DNA of 64,000 nucleotides from Smittia aterrima (GCA_033063855.1 CP093831.1:1798001-1862000), one strand, 5' to 3'. Counted from the first letter of the stretch, positions 47,605 to 62,496 are shown. Numbers and translations are program-made. Notes: a model not told the origin generated them from the sequence alone.

Positions 47605-50380
47605 ACTGTCTCTCACTCGATGAGGATGAACCAAAGCGAAATTTATTGGAACAACTCTAAAATTATTTAATAAAGCACAAGCAAATGCACAGAAAAATTT
47701 CGTTTTCTCTTCAAACTCTTCCTCGCTGTGTCGAATCGAACAAAATCCCAAATTGTTTTAAATTAATGAAATTATCTTCGCTTTTGTTTCAACCTTCAAG
47801 AGAAAATTTAATTTCAAGGATTTTTAACATGTCAGCAAAAAGGCTTCGGCGGTTGATTGAAATTAAAACAATTTCATGGCCCATTGCGGCTTTCGCTACT
47901 GTTCGAGTGAGTGAGAGTGGAAGAAAGAGGAAAAGCTGTGAAATTAAAATTCGACTTTCGAGGAGTTGAAAGGCTGCAAAGACATCTGGCGAAGTTTTAC
48001 AGTTTCAAATCTCTTAAGACTCAAATTGCGTCAATTCGATTAAATTTAACCGCAGATCGTGGCCATATTTGATTATCACACAAATCCAATGTTTACGATG
48101 TTTGCTTTGCATCAATTCCATTGCAAAAGGATTTCTCAAGAAAAGTGATTTATGGCTGTGTCGAGGGTGGTCCCAAAAAAAGAAACTTTCAAGCAACTGT
48201 CGGCGCACACTTTGGTAAAGATAATCTTATTTGCGAAATATCAGTCAACGATAAAATTTGAGCAACAAGCGAATCCACGCCCACATGCGTTGATCGTTAT
48301 CACATGCGAAGTAATTCGAGCGAAAGTGACAAACGTCTTCAGACTTTGAGACCATCTGGGATCGCTTCGAGTCTCGCTGAAGTTCCGATTCCTCGCTCAG
48401 CACGTGACTATTCATACAAATTTCCAGCGTGACACCAATAAATTTAACTCTAAACAAAAATTTAGATTTTTTCGTTTTAGGTGAACAATGAGAATGTGAA
48501 GCAAGAAATAGGATCTCTCTCGAACGAAGCAGCCTTTCATCTCATTTGTTGTCGAGAATAATCATGAGCTTGCCTTTCTTTCGAGCAAAGAGGAACTTGC
48601 TGAAATTTCCGGTCAACGTCTTTTGTCGAGTCGTCGCTCTGTTGGTTAAAGAAGAGGAAGGATCTTCGGTGACAAATTTGGTTTTTATGCACTTTTCGTC
48701 TTCTTTCTTTTCTCCTTCAAAATGCGAAGGAAGTAAGTGAAATGAATACTCGCACTGCTCTTCTTATGAGGTCACTGGCAAAGTCTTGTAAGAAACGATG
48801 CACTCCATAAATTTAATTTTAAGGACGAAGGAAGATTTCTTTGAAGCAAATCATGGAAGCGTGCGATAATCGATTGAATATGGCAAAGGAAAGATGCCGC
48901 TCATCTCTTTCTGCTTATGACACTTCTCTGAAGAGATTAATATTTTGCCGATTGAAACTTTTTGTTATTCAAAGATTTCTAGATTAACTTTCTGTGAATC
49001 TAAATTTCTCTTTTCATTGTTCGTTGCTTTTCAATCAAAACAGGAATTTCGGGAATTTCTCTCCAACCTCGTGAGAATGTTAGAGCTCCTCGCGACATGA
49101 TAATTAAGGAGCGTTTAAATTCCAATTCATAAGGAAGTTCAACACATCATCAATGAATCCTCAAGCAACGAGATTCACCGACGGGGAAAAGAAACTTCTG
49201 TGTGGTCTTCGTTGCGCTGCTTGAAGTTCTCAACAGAATTTGATTATTAATTTGAATAAAATTTCATTAGTTTCTCCTACTTGAGAAGACGTTTCAATTT
49301 TCAAATAGTTAATCGAGAGAGGTTTATGAAGCCCCCGAGACGACTCAGAAGATTTCGAATGCAAGCGGCAGACAAAATAATCTGATTAGAATCAATCAAT
49401 AATCAGAAATAATTAACATGCGCCGATGATAATCTGAAAGTCTTGTTCGACCGCGTGCTCATCCGTTGTTTGTTTTGTTTCTCAATCGTCGTCAGTCCAG
49501 CGAACAGAGACAATAAAAGCAGTTAACGACTTGATTGGGGAGGAGAGAGCGCGCGGTGTTATATGGAGCTTTATGGTAATTTGTTAATTCGTTTACGACT
49601 CGAATCTCCAGCGGTTTTAGATTATTTTCTTATGTTGCTCTTCGAACGAAATTAATTCTTCACAATCATTTTAACGATCGTCAAATGCGATTAAAATCTC
49701 AGATGAACATAAACGTTTCAATAGAATTTTCTCACCCAGCGCAGCGCATTGTTTGTCAGCTCATGGTGACTTGACCGCATCAAAGCCGAGCCATTAATTT
49801 CGTTTTCTAAATCAGGATTCGGAAATTTTTTCTAAGAACCATCCGTCGATGGAACGTGTAGAACTTGTGTGTGATGTGTTTATTAAGACTCGTCGATGTC
49901 CAACAATAAAAACTTGTGAAAATTGCCAAAGCAGAAAAGAATCTTTTGTGTTCGAAGCATTTTTTTTTTGAGTTTATCCGACCACAAATCAAAGAGAAAA
50001 AAATCTTTACTTTTGTCCACTCGTTCGCATAGATGGCAATATCATAAATCTATTCTCCTTCACCTTCTATTCATAGAGTACAGTTCTTTTTGCAATTCTC
50101 ATCGGAGGAGAAAAAATATCGTTTCATTGTCCACGACAATGTCCAGTGGAATAAAAAATGATCGTGATCGTTGCGATCCGATCGGCTTCCTTTTTGCATT
50201 GTAAGGAATTTAACGAAGAAAGTTTTTTGGAAGCTTCAAACGATTTATCAAAAATTCTTTGACTTCGAGAATTTTCTTTAAGTAAAATCGAATGCAATGA
50301 CCCCAAACTCTCTCCCTCGACCTCCCAGCTCCCTCCAACGACAAACATGGAAGGGTTAAATTTTAATTTATGATCGAGCC

Positions 50381-50404
50381 TTATCGATATCTCGTTATCG
50401 ATAA
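50381..50404. promoter_or_regulatory. Inverted pair of DRE (TATCGATA) motifs
   Basis: TTATCGATA at 50381-50389 and TATCGATAA at 50396-50404 are exact reverse complements with a 6-nt gap. Each contains TATCGATA, the Drosophila DRE bound by DREF, whose CGATA core is also used by BEAF-32. No annotated gene start lies nearby. Confidence 0.5.
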
Positions 50405-52639
50405 ATTAACAGACATGAGATTGAAGGCAACTCCGTAGGGTGTTTTTTACATCATCGACGAGTCGACGTGTGCCACAGAGTCAACAACAACATTGGAAAA
50501 GGTAAATATGAGTTCCTCGTCCCGATGCGTCTTATCGGATTCGAATCATAAACTTTCCTCTGCATGAGGGTGATATCTGTAGACAAATGTTTAGAAGAAC
50601 TTAGTCCTGACTTGACTGTTTTCGTCTCCCTCGACTCTCGAGCGAGGCTATAGGGGAATTTTGATTTTTATCGAAGCTCTTTATGCGCCCAAGCGTGTGC
50701 TCTATGGGATCGTTGCCTTTCATTCGCCTTGGACAGATGTCTCAGTCAAGCCACCTTAACTTACCACCACCACAAGCGAATGAACGAAATCAAATTTCAA
50801 TTCTGACATTTCATGAGGGTGGACGGAATTGTTGATTGAATAGGTGAAGCGATTTAAAAGCGAAATGGATTTTCAAATAGCCTGATCGGGGAATGTTTGT
50901 GGTGATTGCTGAAACCCTAATTCTATTCATGGCCGTAACCCGAAACACATTAAACGCTTTTCAGCTTTTTTCCGCCCTTGAAAAACAGAAAACTTTGTTG
51001 CGTCTGCATTTTGCGCATCAAAAATTCAATCCGACGATGATCGTCGGGAAAAGAATTGAAATCTCGTTTATTCTTGAAAGTCATCGCAGCTCTTTTAATC
51101 GATGAATGGATCTTAAGAGAGCCGAAGGAAACTTCAAGAGCAACGGCTCAATCGCTTACACTAATATCCATCATCAATCGTTATGTAAATTAAACGTTTG
51201 AGTCCATCAAACAACAAACACATGTCCAAGCAATCTAAAGCGATAAATTAATTAAAGAATGAGAGCTTACCTTGAATGTCCACATACCAATGACAAGCGT
51301 TTTAATTTAACTTAGAGCTAAGTGGATTTTCTAATAAAGAAAATTCTTCGGTAGCAACTCAAAGATCTCTTGAGAATTTGAAGCATTTCTCGTGTCTCTC
51401 ATGAATAATTAACATTCGAATGTTGTGACATCTTGAATAAACATTCTTAAGCCTTTCAACACTGACTCGAGGATCGCTCTTGGGTCAAGTTGTTGAGTGG
51501 ACAAGCTGACGATTTGGCACACTTCCCAGTAAAACCTGCAACTGCTCCTTCGTTCGCTTATCGACTTACACGAGAAATGGTGGCAAAGTAAACAAAAATT
51601 ATTAGAAATCTTCTTGTAAATCTTTAATCCTTCGAACTTGAGCTCATTTCAATTAAGAGAAAAACATTTGTTTTCTCGAAAATGAAACTTTGACAGGATC
51701 CGATTTCATAGAAATTTCATTTCTCATTCCGTCTGCGAAGTGAAACTCAATGCTCCGGAAAATTATCTTTGGCCTATCGTGCAATCACTTGGTTAGACTT
51801 TTAGAGAAGATCGTCGTCTCTCGTCTCCTGGCAATCAGATCATTTCACAGATAATTCGTTCTTGTTTACTTTTGTCAAACTGTTTCTCATTGTTTTTCTC
51901 CTTTTTTTACTTGTTTTTGCTTCGTGCTGCCTAAACAGATTATCGTCGCTTATTTTTGCGCTCCACTTGCCCTCTCGCCATGACTGAGTCGATTCTTATC
52001 TGTTTACCCAAAGAAGGAAAGATTCGATTAAAACAAGAACAGAAATTACTGCTTCAGCTTCTAATCTCAACATGGCATCATCATAATTATGTTTCTGGTG
52101 ATCGTTTGCCAATCGTCTCCTGTTTCAAAGAGAACAGTTCGAAGAAATCTGCATGGGTGGCTTCCCCGTAGAAAAAGGAAACTTTTTGCAAGTCCATTAC
52201 ATCTTCACACCCTCGGATAACTTGTTTCGCACCATTTGGGTTCCCCAGAGCTTCGCCATTGATCGAAGGCTCAAAAGATTCTTGTTTAATATCATTTATT
52301 TCTCATTCAACAAACTGCAATTTCTATTGCACAATAGTTTGAGCTGGAGACTAAACAATGACGTCAATGCAATTTAGCCACAATTATTAAAAGGAAAAAT
52401 GTTGAAAGGCATGAAGAATTCTAATTTTGTGGGCACATGGCAAGAGAAGAAGAAGAAATAATATTTCACTTTAAATTGAATTCGAGCTCGAAATGAGATG
52501 TTAAACTTTAATGATGGTTTGTATACTTTGTGCATGTAAATACTTTCTTTAACTTGTAATCTCCGAGGATTTGTGTCAAAGAAATGCAAATAAATTGCTC
52601 TGACATTCACCGAATAATGCACTAAAGACTCATTGTGAG

Positions 52640-52655
52640 GAGAGAGAGAGAGAGA
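52640..52655. repeat. GA dinucleotide run
   Basis: Eight GA units. A possible GAGA-factor site or a simple microsatellite. Confidence 0.8.
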
Positions 52656-55600
52656 TGAATGATGATGCGATGAGAATAATTTATGCAGCTTTGAGTTTCG
52701 CATTTGTCTGGTCAAAAGATGAAAGAAGAAGAAAGTGAAGTGAGAGTAAGAAACGAGAAGGGGTGATCTCTCTTCCGATTATGTTGTGAGTATGAAAACA
52801 TTTATCTTGTGCACCAAGTGCATTTCCGAAGATGTCCCAATTCCCATCGCTTAAGCCTTTTTCTTTTTTTCATTCAAAGAATCAAAGAAGACAAATATTT
52901 TGACTAAAGACCAAGATGCTCCATTCAAAAGATCAATTCCACGAAGCTCACTTTGAGCTTCTGACATTTAAAGGCACGCACAACAAACAATTGTCGTCAC
53001 ACTGACAACATTTATCAATTTCCTTCAACGGAACGAGTGAATCGAACGCCATTTAGTTGAGCGCACGTGCTAAATTTTTTCCGTGCCAATAAATACCAAC
53101 TTCCCGTAGATTATGTCGTTCCTATCGACCGTTTAAAAACCTTCTCACTCACATCGATCTAGTCACGAGCTATGAATACAATCATAGTTGGTTGTCAAAT
53201 AATTGCGACACACTTTCCGCTTTAGAAAATAAAATTCTTTGAGCATAAAATGATTTTCTTATTCAGTTGAGCCATCTGGCCGATGATATCGCTTTCAAAT
53301 CCGCATAAGCGAAGAAGACTAGTGCAATCAATTGTCCACCGAACAAACGACAATTTCCTTATTTACTTATTCTTAGAATGAGATGTCAAAACATTTTTCT
53401 TTAATGATTTCATTCAAATTGAATCTCCAAGCTCGTTTACCTGTGAGGTCTGAGCTTGTGGCCACAGCGTCCACCCTCATGCGAGATGATGTTGAAAAGG
53501 ACGAAACGTAAATATGGTAAAACATTTTATTGTTTCGTGTTGGTCCTTTGTGTGCACAGAGAGTTCACTCCCTGCATGATTTGAGTCGAGCGAGACACTC
53601 ACAATGGGAGAAATCTATGACTGTGGCCGTTTCTTTATCATCTCCATCAGTCTTGTCACCATTTATCACCAGAAATCAACGATAAAAATCCATTGATAAA
53701 GACAATTAAGGGTTTGTTCATCTTCATTGCCATTCATTGCAAAAAAAAAAGTCTTCACTTCTAAATTAAAACATTTCTGTTTGGCCTCACGTTGTGATTT
53801 CTTGCCTTAGAGATTTAACTTCCCGGAGCTTCGCAGGGATAATTTACGATAATTTATGGAGTGAACGAGAATTAATTATTGGTCTGTCAAGGAATGTCTT
53901 GCCTCACTCGCTTAGAAAATGTCTCATTTTCTTATGAGACAAAGACATAGTCATTATAAAGCGATTGCAATTTTGTCAGTTCAGTTTGAAGCAATGTAAA
54001 CACATTTGAAGCAACAATTTCATTAAAAAAAATTCAAACTAATTTCAGACAACACTTCGTTGATGCACTTGGTGCGTGTGAGAATCGTTACTAAGCAATC
54101 GAGGAGATGATTCTAATATTGGAAGATGCGCGTGGTTGAGGCGGCACACGAGGCAATTTCATTTAAGCTAAAAGCTAATGCAAGGTAATAAAATCACATA
54201 AAATCATATAATTTTGATATCAAACGAGTTGCCGACCAGTTTAATGCTTTGCCGCGTCTTTGTTTCAATGAAGAGTTCGCCGATGATGAAGGAAAAAAAT
54301 AATCATTAGAGAAATGTAATTGCGAACAGCCAAAACAGAAACAGAGACGTGTGAATGAAGCATTGTCGAAGTTTTCATCTAAACTTCAAAAATTAATTTC
54401 CAGGCGTGCTGCCAATTCTCCTTTCAGCTTCGCATTCGCTCTTGATATCTCTTGTAATTGATCAGCAGCATTGAATATTTTCGCGTTTAAGCCTCTGCGA
54501 ATCAATCGATTCATTTTACTTTGTTTCCAAAATTGGCAGTCTCATCGAGACCATTATCGTTGCAGAAGCAAATTGGCTACCTGAAGATGGTTAAGCTCGT
54601 CGAAAGATTAAACAGCGAGGAGCTCACGTCGATATCACCAGACGTGAAAATATTAAAGAGAAGCTCAACGCGATCAACAAATTGGATTGAAAGCGTAAGC
54701 GAAATTAATCGTCAAACTTAAGTGATCGATTATCGAAGATAAACCTGAACTCAAGCTCTCTCGAGGAAATAATAATTGCATGAAAACATTCTTTTCGGGT
54801 GGAGAATGAAGGAGAGATTAACTGAACACTGATTCAATATAAACCGAAGAGAGATATTACAGTAATTTCCGATGAGACGTTAATAAGGATGAACATTAAT
54901 ATTCAAATCGCCGTTGAGCTAATGATCTTCTGTCAGTGCTCTTTATAATTGAAAACATCCTTCTGTTCGAAGTTCATTATTCATTGCAGTTCGAGTGTGG
55001 AATGTGAGATGAATTCCTTTCGATGGAAGTTCAGAAATTACGTTCAAATCTTCTGAGATTAAGTAAACTCAGTCAAGACGTCATTTAAGTACAAACCCAA
55101 AACTTTAATCTCCTTCCAGTCTCATCGTTTCGATCCTTTCCTCTGAATTAAAAGCAAATAAATTTCTTTCTATTTGCAAACCACAAAAGCATCTGAAGGT
55201 TGATTTTATCAATGAAAGTTGCGGCGATAAAAGGAATTTTAGTGGTTTTATTGCTCAATGACCGTGAAGGGACATAAAGCATAACTTTTCCTTTCGCTTA
55301 TTGTTCGACGAAACAAACTATCTTTCCTTTGATATCGTCTTTGGAACATAAAACAAATTTGTTTTGTTAGCGAGAGAGATGATAAAGAAATATCCGCGCG
55401 TTGTGTTAATTGTTTGTGCCTTTAGCTATTTTTCGAGGCTCGTCGGGAATCTAAAAGAATTTTTTCTCGAGAATCTTCACCAACTTGACTTGACCATGTA
55501 AATATTCTCGTGCGCTGTTTGTTCGGGGTCCACTCAACATTTGTAATTTGGTGTGAATTTCTCTTTCGTGGACTTTCGCTTTCGATGGATATTTCAGTAA

Positions 55601-58600
55601 CACAATGGAGCGTCGGCATTTTCCCTTTTAAAGGATTTATTGTATTTTCATTTCGTTTTGCTTGTAATCGCTCTTAACAAGGAAAGTGGATGCGAGAAGA
55701 AGTTGAAAGAATTTTAAAGCAAATGCGCGATAAACAACACAAAAACAAATTGATATGAACTTGTGACTTCATTAAAGACATTCGAAGTGGAATAAATCGC
55801 CTTTTCTTGTCGATGAAGTCCCGAAAGTAAAATCGATTATTTGTTTTCTCTCGTTTCGTCTCAGATTTATCGCTTTTTAATAAAGAATCTCTCGAGTACC
55901 TTCACCTTCTGCCTTCTCCTTTAATAACTTCCATCCGATTGAACTCTTATCAGTCTTCCTTTGATTTTTCCTTTCGCTTTGCTCTCAATTAAAGATCGAA
56001 GCCGAAAAAGACGACGGACAATGAGTGCAATCGACTTTGAACAGTGGGAAATTCCATCGATTGTTTAGTTTGGATTCAAATGAACAGCCTTCGCTTCCAA
56101 CGAAGATAACAGAAAGCCACCGAATTCTTCTGATGTCGCTGAGACTTTCATTCGCGACCAAATTAAGTAAACATCGTGTTAAGTGGCTGTGAAATTTATT
56201 GACTTCAATTTAAATACAAATGTTGTGCGCACCGAAAAGTAAGGAGCGTTTAATTTATTCATTAAACATAATGAATCGAGATGATTATTGGCCGATAAGT
56301 TTCGCTGTTCCTGAGCAACTTTGCGCTGCATTCTTGTGATGTGTTAATTTAAAACTGGCAGCGAAACTTAATTTGTTTCTCTCGACGAGATTATCTCTTT
56401 GCTTCGTATGAAAGCGCCGGGATTAAATGGAAAATAATTGCCAAATGAGGTTTTAAAATAACGATCACGATATGCGAGGCGCGCGAGATGCCAATTCGAG
56501 CAAACGACACCACAACTCTCAAGTGAAACTCGATTTGTTATCAAACGCTCCCATGAAAGTTCATGAGCTTCTTGCGAAAAAGGTGCGCCGCTCTCTCATC
56601 GATCGCATGTCAAAGACTTTCGATTCGTGCGATGGGAAAATGTGCGATTTCTAGATCAAACAGAGATAGCTTCAAATTACGGAAACAGCCGAAACTTTCT
56701 TGTAATTACATCCTCGAACCGCCTTCATCTGCAAAAGTTTCATTGAAAGTGAAAATAGATTTGTTATTTTCTCCGATCGGGACATTGAAAACCAACAGAG
56801 AAATGTGTCATTTCCGAGTCTCTCGACATATAATTTGAGTCGGTCTCTTCATGTAATTGCCTTCAGAAGCAAACCGATCTCCAATCAGAATCCAATTAAT
56901 ATTTTTTCCTCCTCGGCGATGATCGAGGCAACACAACACTTTCTTATCGGAAATGAAATTTAAATTTCTTTCTTCTCCTTTTGGCTTCTGTAGCAAACAA
57001 GACACGAGAACAATAAAGAGCGCGGAGCTGGATCGTTCAAATATTTGAAGGTCTCGAAAGAAAGAAAAGGAAAAGGGTGAAATGAGAGAAAAAATAATCA
57101 AAGCGTGGTGGTCCATGACGAAATCTTCTCACCGTTTAACTTCAACTCTTAATGCGTTCGACATGGTTATCGCTGTCTTCCAAGATAAAGAAAGGATTCA
57201 TTGATGGAAACATTCTTCGCTCGCTGCCGAATATTTCTGAATTTTAAATGCACAGTCGATGACAAGAGAGTTCAAGTTCGGGACCACACTCGCATTCAAT
57301 CGATCGAAACTTCTTCCGATTGTTGAAAACATTAAAATGATTCAACATTTTTATTTCAGGAGTTCGAGTTAATGTTACCAACCGTCGTTCGTATCCTAAA
57401 GTGAACTTTAATTTATGTTAATGGCAAAACGAAACAACCCCAACTGGACATAGCAAGTTGGGCAAGTGAACTTTATGGTTGTAATTTTCACCCCTCGTTT
57501 GTTGATATTCGTTTCCCATGCTAATCAATAAATGCACAAGTTCCAGTAAAATGCAAAAACCTTTAAATTTATTCACGTCGAGAGTAGAACTGAATCTAGG
57601 TGCGCTCGAGGGTAAAAAGTTTATTAAGCGAGCGTCGTTGTTTCCAACAGAAAGTTTTCATCTTTGCTTGTGCGTGACTGATCACGATCACGTGGTGGCC
57701 ACTTTGAAGCGAAAATGATTGATCGGACGGAAATCATTGGCGATGGGCATTGTCTGTTGTCTTCGATAAATATCCTTTGGATTTAAAAAAATAAATTCTT
57801 CGTGGGACGATCAATAATAATTTTTCCCTTCGTCTCTCAATCTTTGTTGTGTGAATCTTGACGCCATTTCATGTCGGGCTCGTAAATTCCTTGTTTCTTT
57901 TGCAGTGAATCCCACAGAGCGATGGAAATCACTCTCGAGAAACACTTGTGGAGTCCACGAGACGTGAAATGAAGATCTCAGCGCGAGCGAAGGTAAAGAA
58001 ATTGAAAAATCATTGAACCATCGAAAGAGAAGATCGAAAAAAATTATATTCTTCGGTTCAGAGATCGCGATGTTGAGAAAGGATTAAGTTGTAGTTTATT
58101 GTATTCTAAATGCGCCTATTAAGCGCTATAACAACATCTTAAAGCCACTTCAATCTCCGACGCACATTCGAAACGGTTTAGTCGGTTGCTTTACTCTCCT
58201 CTCGACACATAAACAACGAAAGTTTATGAATCAACCGAAAAAAAATTCTTCTCAAGCTCCGGCTAATGTTTTGAGTCTCGAACAAGACTCAACGAAATGG
58301 AAATTTATTCGAGCGTTTAATCTCAACTTTCAATTATTTATATTTTTAAACAAATCTCATCGAACATTGTCTTATGCCTTGCTCGCAATGCTTCGACGAT
58401 TTACTTACTTAAGCTCTTTACAAACTAGAAGAATCTTCCTTTCTTCTTCATCTTCCTCTTCCATAAAAAAAAACTCTGACCTCGTTCTGCTTTCAACTGC
58501 AATAATTCCTTGACCATTTCTATTCTCTGCCGAAAAAAATTGCGGACAAAGAGTGCAACGAACGTTTTTCATTTTTATTAATGCTCGAGTTTCTCAACAA

Positions 58601-61600
58601 TTTTCTGGATATTAAATTTATTGCGACTTTTTCAAGCAGGAATTTATCTTTTTTATTGTAAAAGCAAACAAAGCGATTTGTAGTTCACATCTTTGAGAAT
58701 CTCTACTGACTTGTGTAATTTCTGTGATCTCAACTAATTGTTTAGCGAAGGTTGGACATTATCGGCTTGAAATGATGAATGACCAAAGCATGGCGAAGTG
58801 AATCGATTGATGCGTGAGAAGTCGATTGATGACTTTCCTGCCTAGAAGCTTTCAAGTGTTATCAAACATATTTGCATCGTTGTCACGCTCAGATAATTTA
58901 ATTTCCTCCTCTCGCTTCTCTTTGACGATTAATCTTCTAAACTTCTTGCAATAATCATCGTCTCTCGTTTGATAAATATTCGTCTTCCTCCTTCGATCGA
59001 TCGAACGCTCGCCGCTCATAATGTAAAACAATTAAATTCACTATACACTCGATGCAATTTAGATAAGAAAGATCGGACTTAATTAAAGCAGCAGCGAGAA
59101 AACTTGTTTCTCATTACATCGTCGTCTTCTGTTTTGTGAATCTTTGACGTGCAGCAAGCAACGAGAGAAATGAATATCAATTTCAAGATCATTATTATTT
59201 AAATTGCTGTTTAAATATACCGAAAAAAAAAGAAGTTGAAAGCAACTCGCTCAGTCAAACAAGTTTCTCATTAATTAGACTTTTCACACTGCGACCGCTT
59301 ACCAAGCACTTTCGGGTGTGATTTTCAGTGGAAATGATCAACAGAGAGTGACAAAACTTAACGCCCACTCTATTAATTAGATTGGCAAAGGCTTCTTCTT
59401 GGTTAATGACTTGAGCAGTCGCTCGAGCGTCCGAAAGAGTGTTCTCGGAAGTGACAGAACTTTCTCTTAAAAATCCATTAAAATTACGTCCATCGCTTGC
59501 TCCTGACTCAATTAGAATTTGTTGAACGTCTTGGAGAACACATGACGATAAATCTTTTATTGAGATCTCTCATATGTTGTCCCCGAAAGGCGTTCGTCTA
59601 CTTCCTTTTTGCATTTTACTTCTTCCTTCTCTCTCGAGTGTGTTGCTCGCTTCATCTCACATGCTCGAAGTTTGTCAAATGTGCAATAAATGACAAAAGT
59701 ATCGTCTTTCAAGCATTAACGTCCCTCGAAGGCCTCGCCGATCGTAATTTTGTCACCAACAAATAATTACAGTGCAAAGAGATAAATGCGTCCTCAGGGC
59801 CAATGCTGTCTGCAGTGATTTGAAGTGAACCTGGCGAAACTTGTTTCTTTCAGCGTGTGTCGGCATCAGTTCGAGAAAAGTAATTTCTTTCTTCTGAGTT
59901 GAACTGAGACTTCCGATTTGGCATTTGAATAATTGAGCCGAGGGTTTGGCCGCCGAAAAAAAAGAAGAATTTCAATTCTACAAAAGGAATCAAATTCTCC
60001 TTGACAAGAAAACCTCGTCAGTCACGTGTTCGAATAATGGAAATTGCATTTACCTTTTCGTACACTTCAATTATGATTAGAAGAAAAGGAAATCAGTTGA
60101 GAGGAAGTAGGAGTTCTCCGTCAGAAGTTTAGTGATTTCAATAGCAAGAACTCGTTTTGATTGAAACATCATTGCTTAATCACATGATCGAATGGGCTTG
60201 CATTCTAATGCAAGTAACCTGATGAGCATTGAAACTTCTTTAAATTCAACAAATTCTAAGCATCAGGCAATTCAAAGACGTTTCGCAGTCACAAAAGAAA
60301 GAGAAGACCAAACAAATGCAAATGAAAGAGATTTGATTTAAGATACACGCGTCTCTATTCAAATTTTCGAATTGCAGAAAAACAAGCGGAAAATAGACTT
60401 TTTTTTTGATTTGCTTTTTTCTTGTGTCTACGATGATTCAAAAGAGAGAAGTGAATGCAAAAAGCGATGAAATGTCTGCCGTATCATTTCGATTTCCATA
60501 TCAATTTCATTTCAAACTAGAATTTGCATATTTAACGGAATTCGCAAAGCAATTTTAAGACGGAGCGTGAAATTGGTGAGAAAGTTCTTCGTTCAGACAC
60601 TTTGACCTTCGTCTAACTTGAAGAGCTGTGATTCCGTCTTCGATTGCTCCCTCAACATTGTTGCAGTCAGGTCTTCGTTTTCTACCTGAAATCGAGAAGA
60701 TTGTTTCGGCTTTTACAATGAAAATTGAAAAGATCCGAAGATCAAAAAAAAACATTCTCAAAAATTTCCTTTTCAATAAATTTAATCAACGATTTATTAT
60801 TTTTAATGTTGAAGTTCGTCTTCAGTACATCGCAAAGTTTCTCTTAGAACTAAAATCAATTTACATGTCTTCCATTATTAGCCTTAAGTTTAACATTGAA
60901 AATCTTCAGAAATTCACTGGCAAAAATTCATTCAAAAGAATTTTTCTTTCTTACACAAAGGCATTGAGTTTCAGCATCTCCTTTTGCATTTTTTAAGGCA
61001 CAATTGTGAGTCACATCACAATGATATTCTAATTTCTTACACAAGAATCATAATCATATTGAATTTCATTTGTAAACTGTCGTGGGGAGAAATGACGAAT
61101 CATTTAGTCTCAAAAAATGTTTTTTAATGGATGAAGTAAAAGTTTTGGCAAATTCTTACACGTAAAGATCTTTAAATTGTCGGCTTGACTAGAGATAATA
61201 TAAAGAAAATTATCGTAAAGAGAATGAGAACTTAATTCACTTAGTACTGTCTCTGTACAGAATCAGTCGATGATGTTAAGCTTCGTCTGCTCGTTTGATG
61301 ATTTCCAGCGTCAACGCAAGTTGAGATTCGTCGATGATCGTCGCTTAAGTTTATTGTCTTCCATTTTATTTACAAGGTGCGATTATCATCAGCAAAGTTT
61401 CTCTCGTCGTTTTGTCGTTGAAATCTTCAAAGCTTTCCGGCATGACGAAGTGATAGAAGGAAATGCAGTTTGAAGTACAAGGCGGCAGGTTTAATTATAA
61501 TTTTCGGAGGTCGCTGTTGAGCTAAATTAATTTGTACTCCGTTTATATTTTTCTTTTTTTTTCGCGATGTGAATCATTGGTAAAAGTATCGATGCTTGCA

Positions 61601-62496
61601 CGCAACTCTGCCTGAGTATCGAGGACATCTGTAAAGAAACGAGAAAACATGAGTTTTTGTCACACAAGTTGAATAAATTTTAGTTGCAAAACAATTCTAA
61701 GCACAAAGCAAACATCCAATCTGCAATCATAATGAAGTAATGTCGCTTGAATTTTATTTTTGCAACAGCAGAGTCTAATAAGAAGACAGAAGAGCGGCGG
61801 CAACAGCAAAAAAAAACCGAGAAAAAAAGGCTTCTCGTCCAAGAAGCAAAGTCGAAAGAAGAAATTTCGATAAAACTAAAGACGAAGCGAGAGTGAGAGA
61901 CAGTTTCGTCTTCGAATTCGATCAGATATTGGGATAGGGCAGTGATTCTCCTCAGAGAAATCTCATAATTAAAAAATGTTTTAGGTGGAGCAATAAAAAG
62001 TCCTTGTCATTATTATCGAAATGAGATACGAGACTATCAAAGGATACAATTCACTTCTGACGTATCATCTCGATCGGACTTTCTTCGCCCCGAAATAAAC
62101 TCAAAAGAAATTCACGTCGACCGTGTTCTTGAATTAAAAGCATTGAAATCTATTTCTCGAGCTCTCTGACTTCTTACATCGCACGTGAGACCGAGGGAGG
62201 AAATCTTAGACGACAGAGCAAACAACAATAGATGACATTTTTCCCATTCGAAGTGAAATAAATGGCAAAAGGTTCTTTTCATTTCTTGTTTTTGCGCGGG
62301 ATCTTCTCGAGGATGAAAAGACCTGGAGTTTCTATTGTTGAACTTTATGCATAAAAATAGATTTCTCTCTCTTCGTCTCTGCTTTCAATTGAATCCAGGG
62401 CAGGTAGACGAAGTCTTTATTTTTAAGATTCACTCAAGCTCACTCAGCACTCACTCGAAATAAAAATATCAAAAAATAATTACCTTGAAGAGATGT

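Larger units (their letters stand above)
47605..62496. other. 14.9-kb gene-free region between OBP1 and ASH
   Basis: I find no well-supported gene. It holds the OBP poly(A) signal, a palindromic DRE/CGATA pair (50381-50404), a GA run (52640-52655), CACGTG motifs (for example 48401-48406 and 62182-62187) and a weak two-exon candidate on the minus strand (60555-61443, see findings). It lies 3' of ASH. In Drosophila such spaces in the complex carry position-specific proneural enhancers; that role is only inferred here. Confidence 0.5.

Noticed and set aside
60628..60996. 122-codon plus-strand open frame
   Set aside because: Lysine/isoleucine/phenylalanine-rich AT-driven translation with no domain; it overlaps the minus-strand candidate, itself weak.
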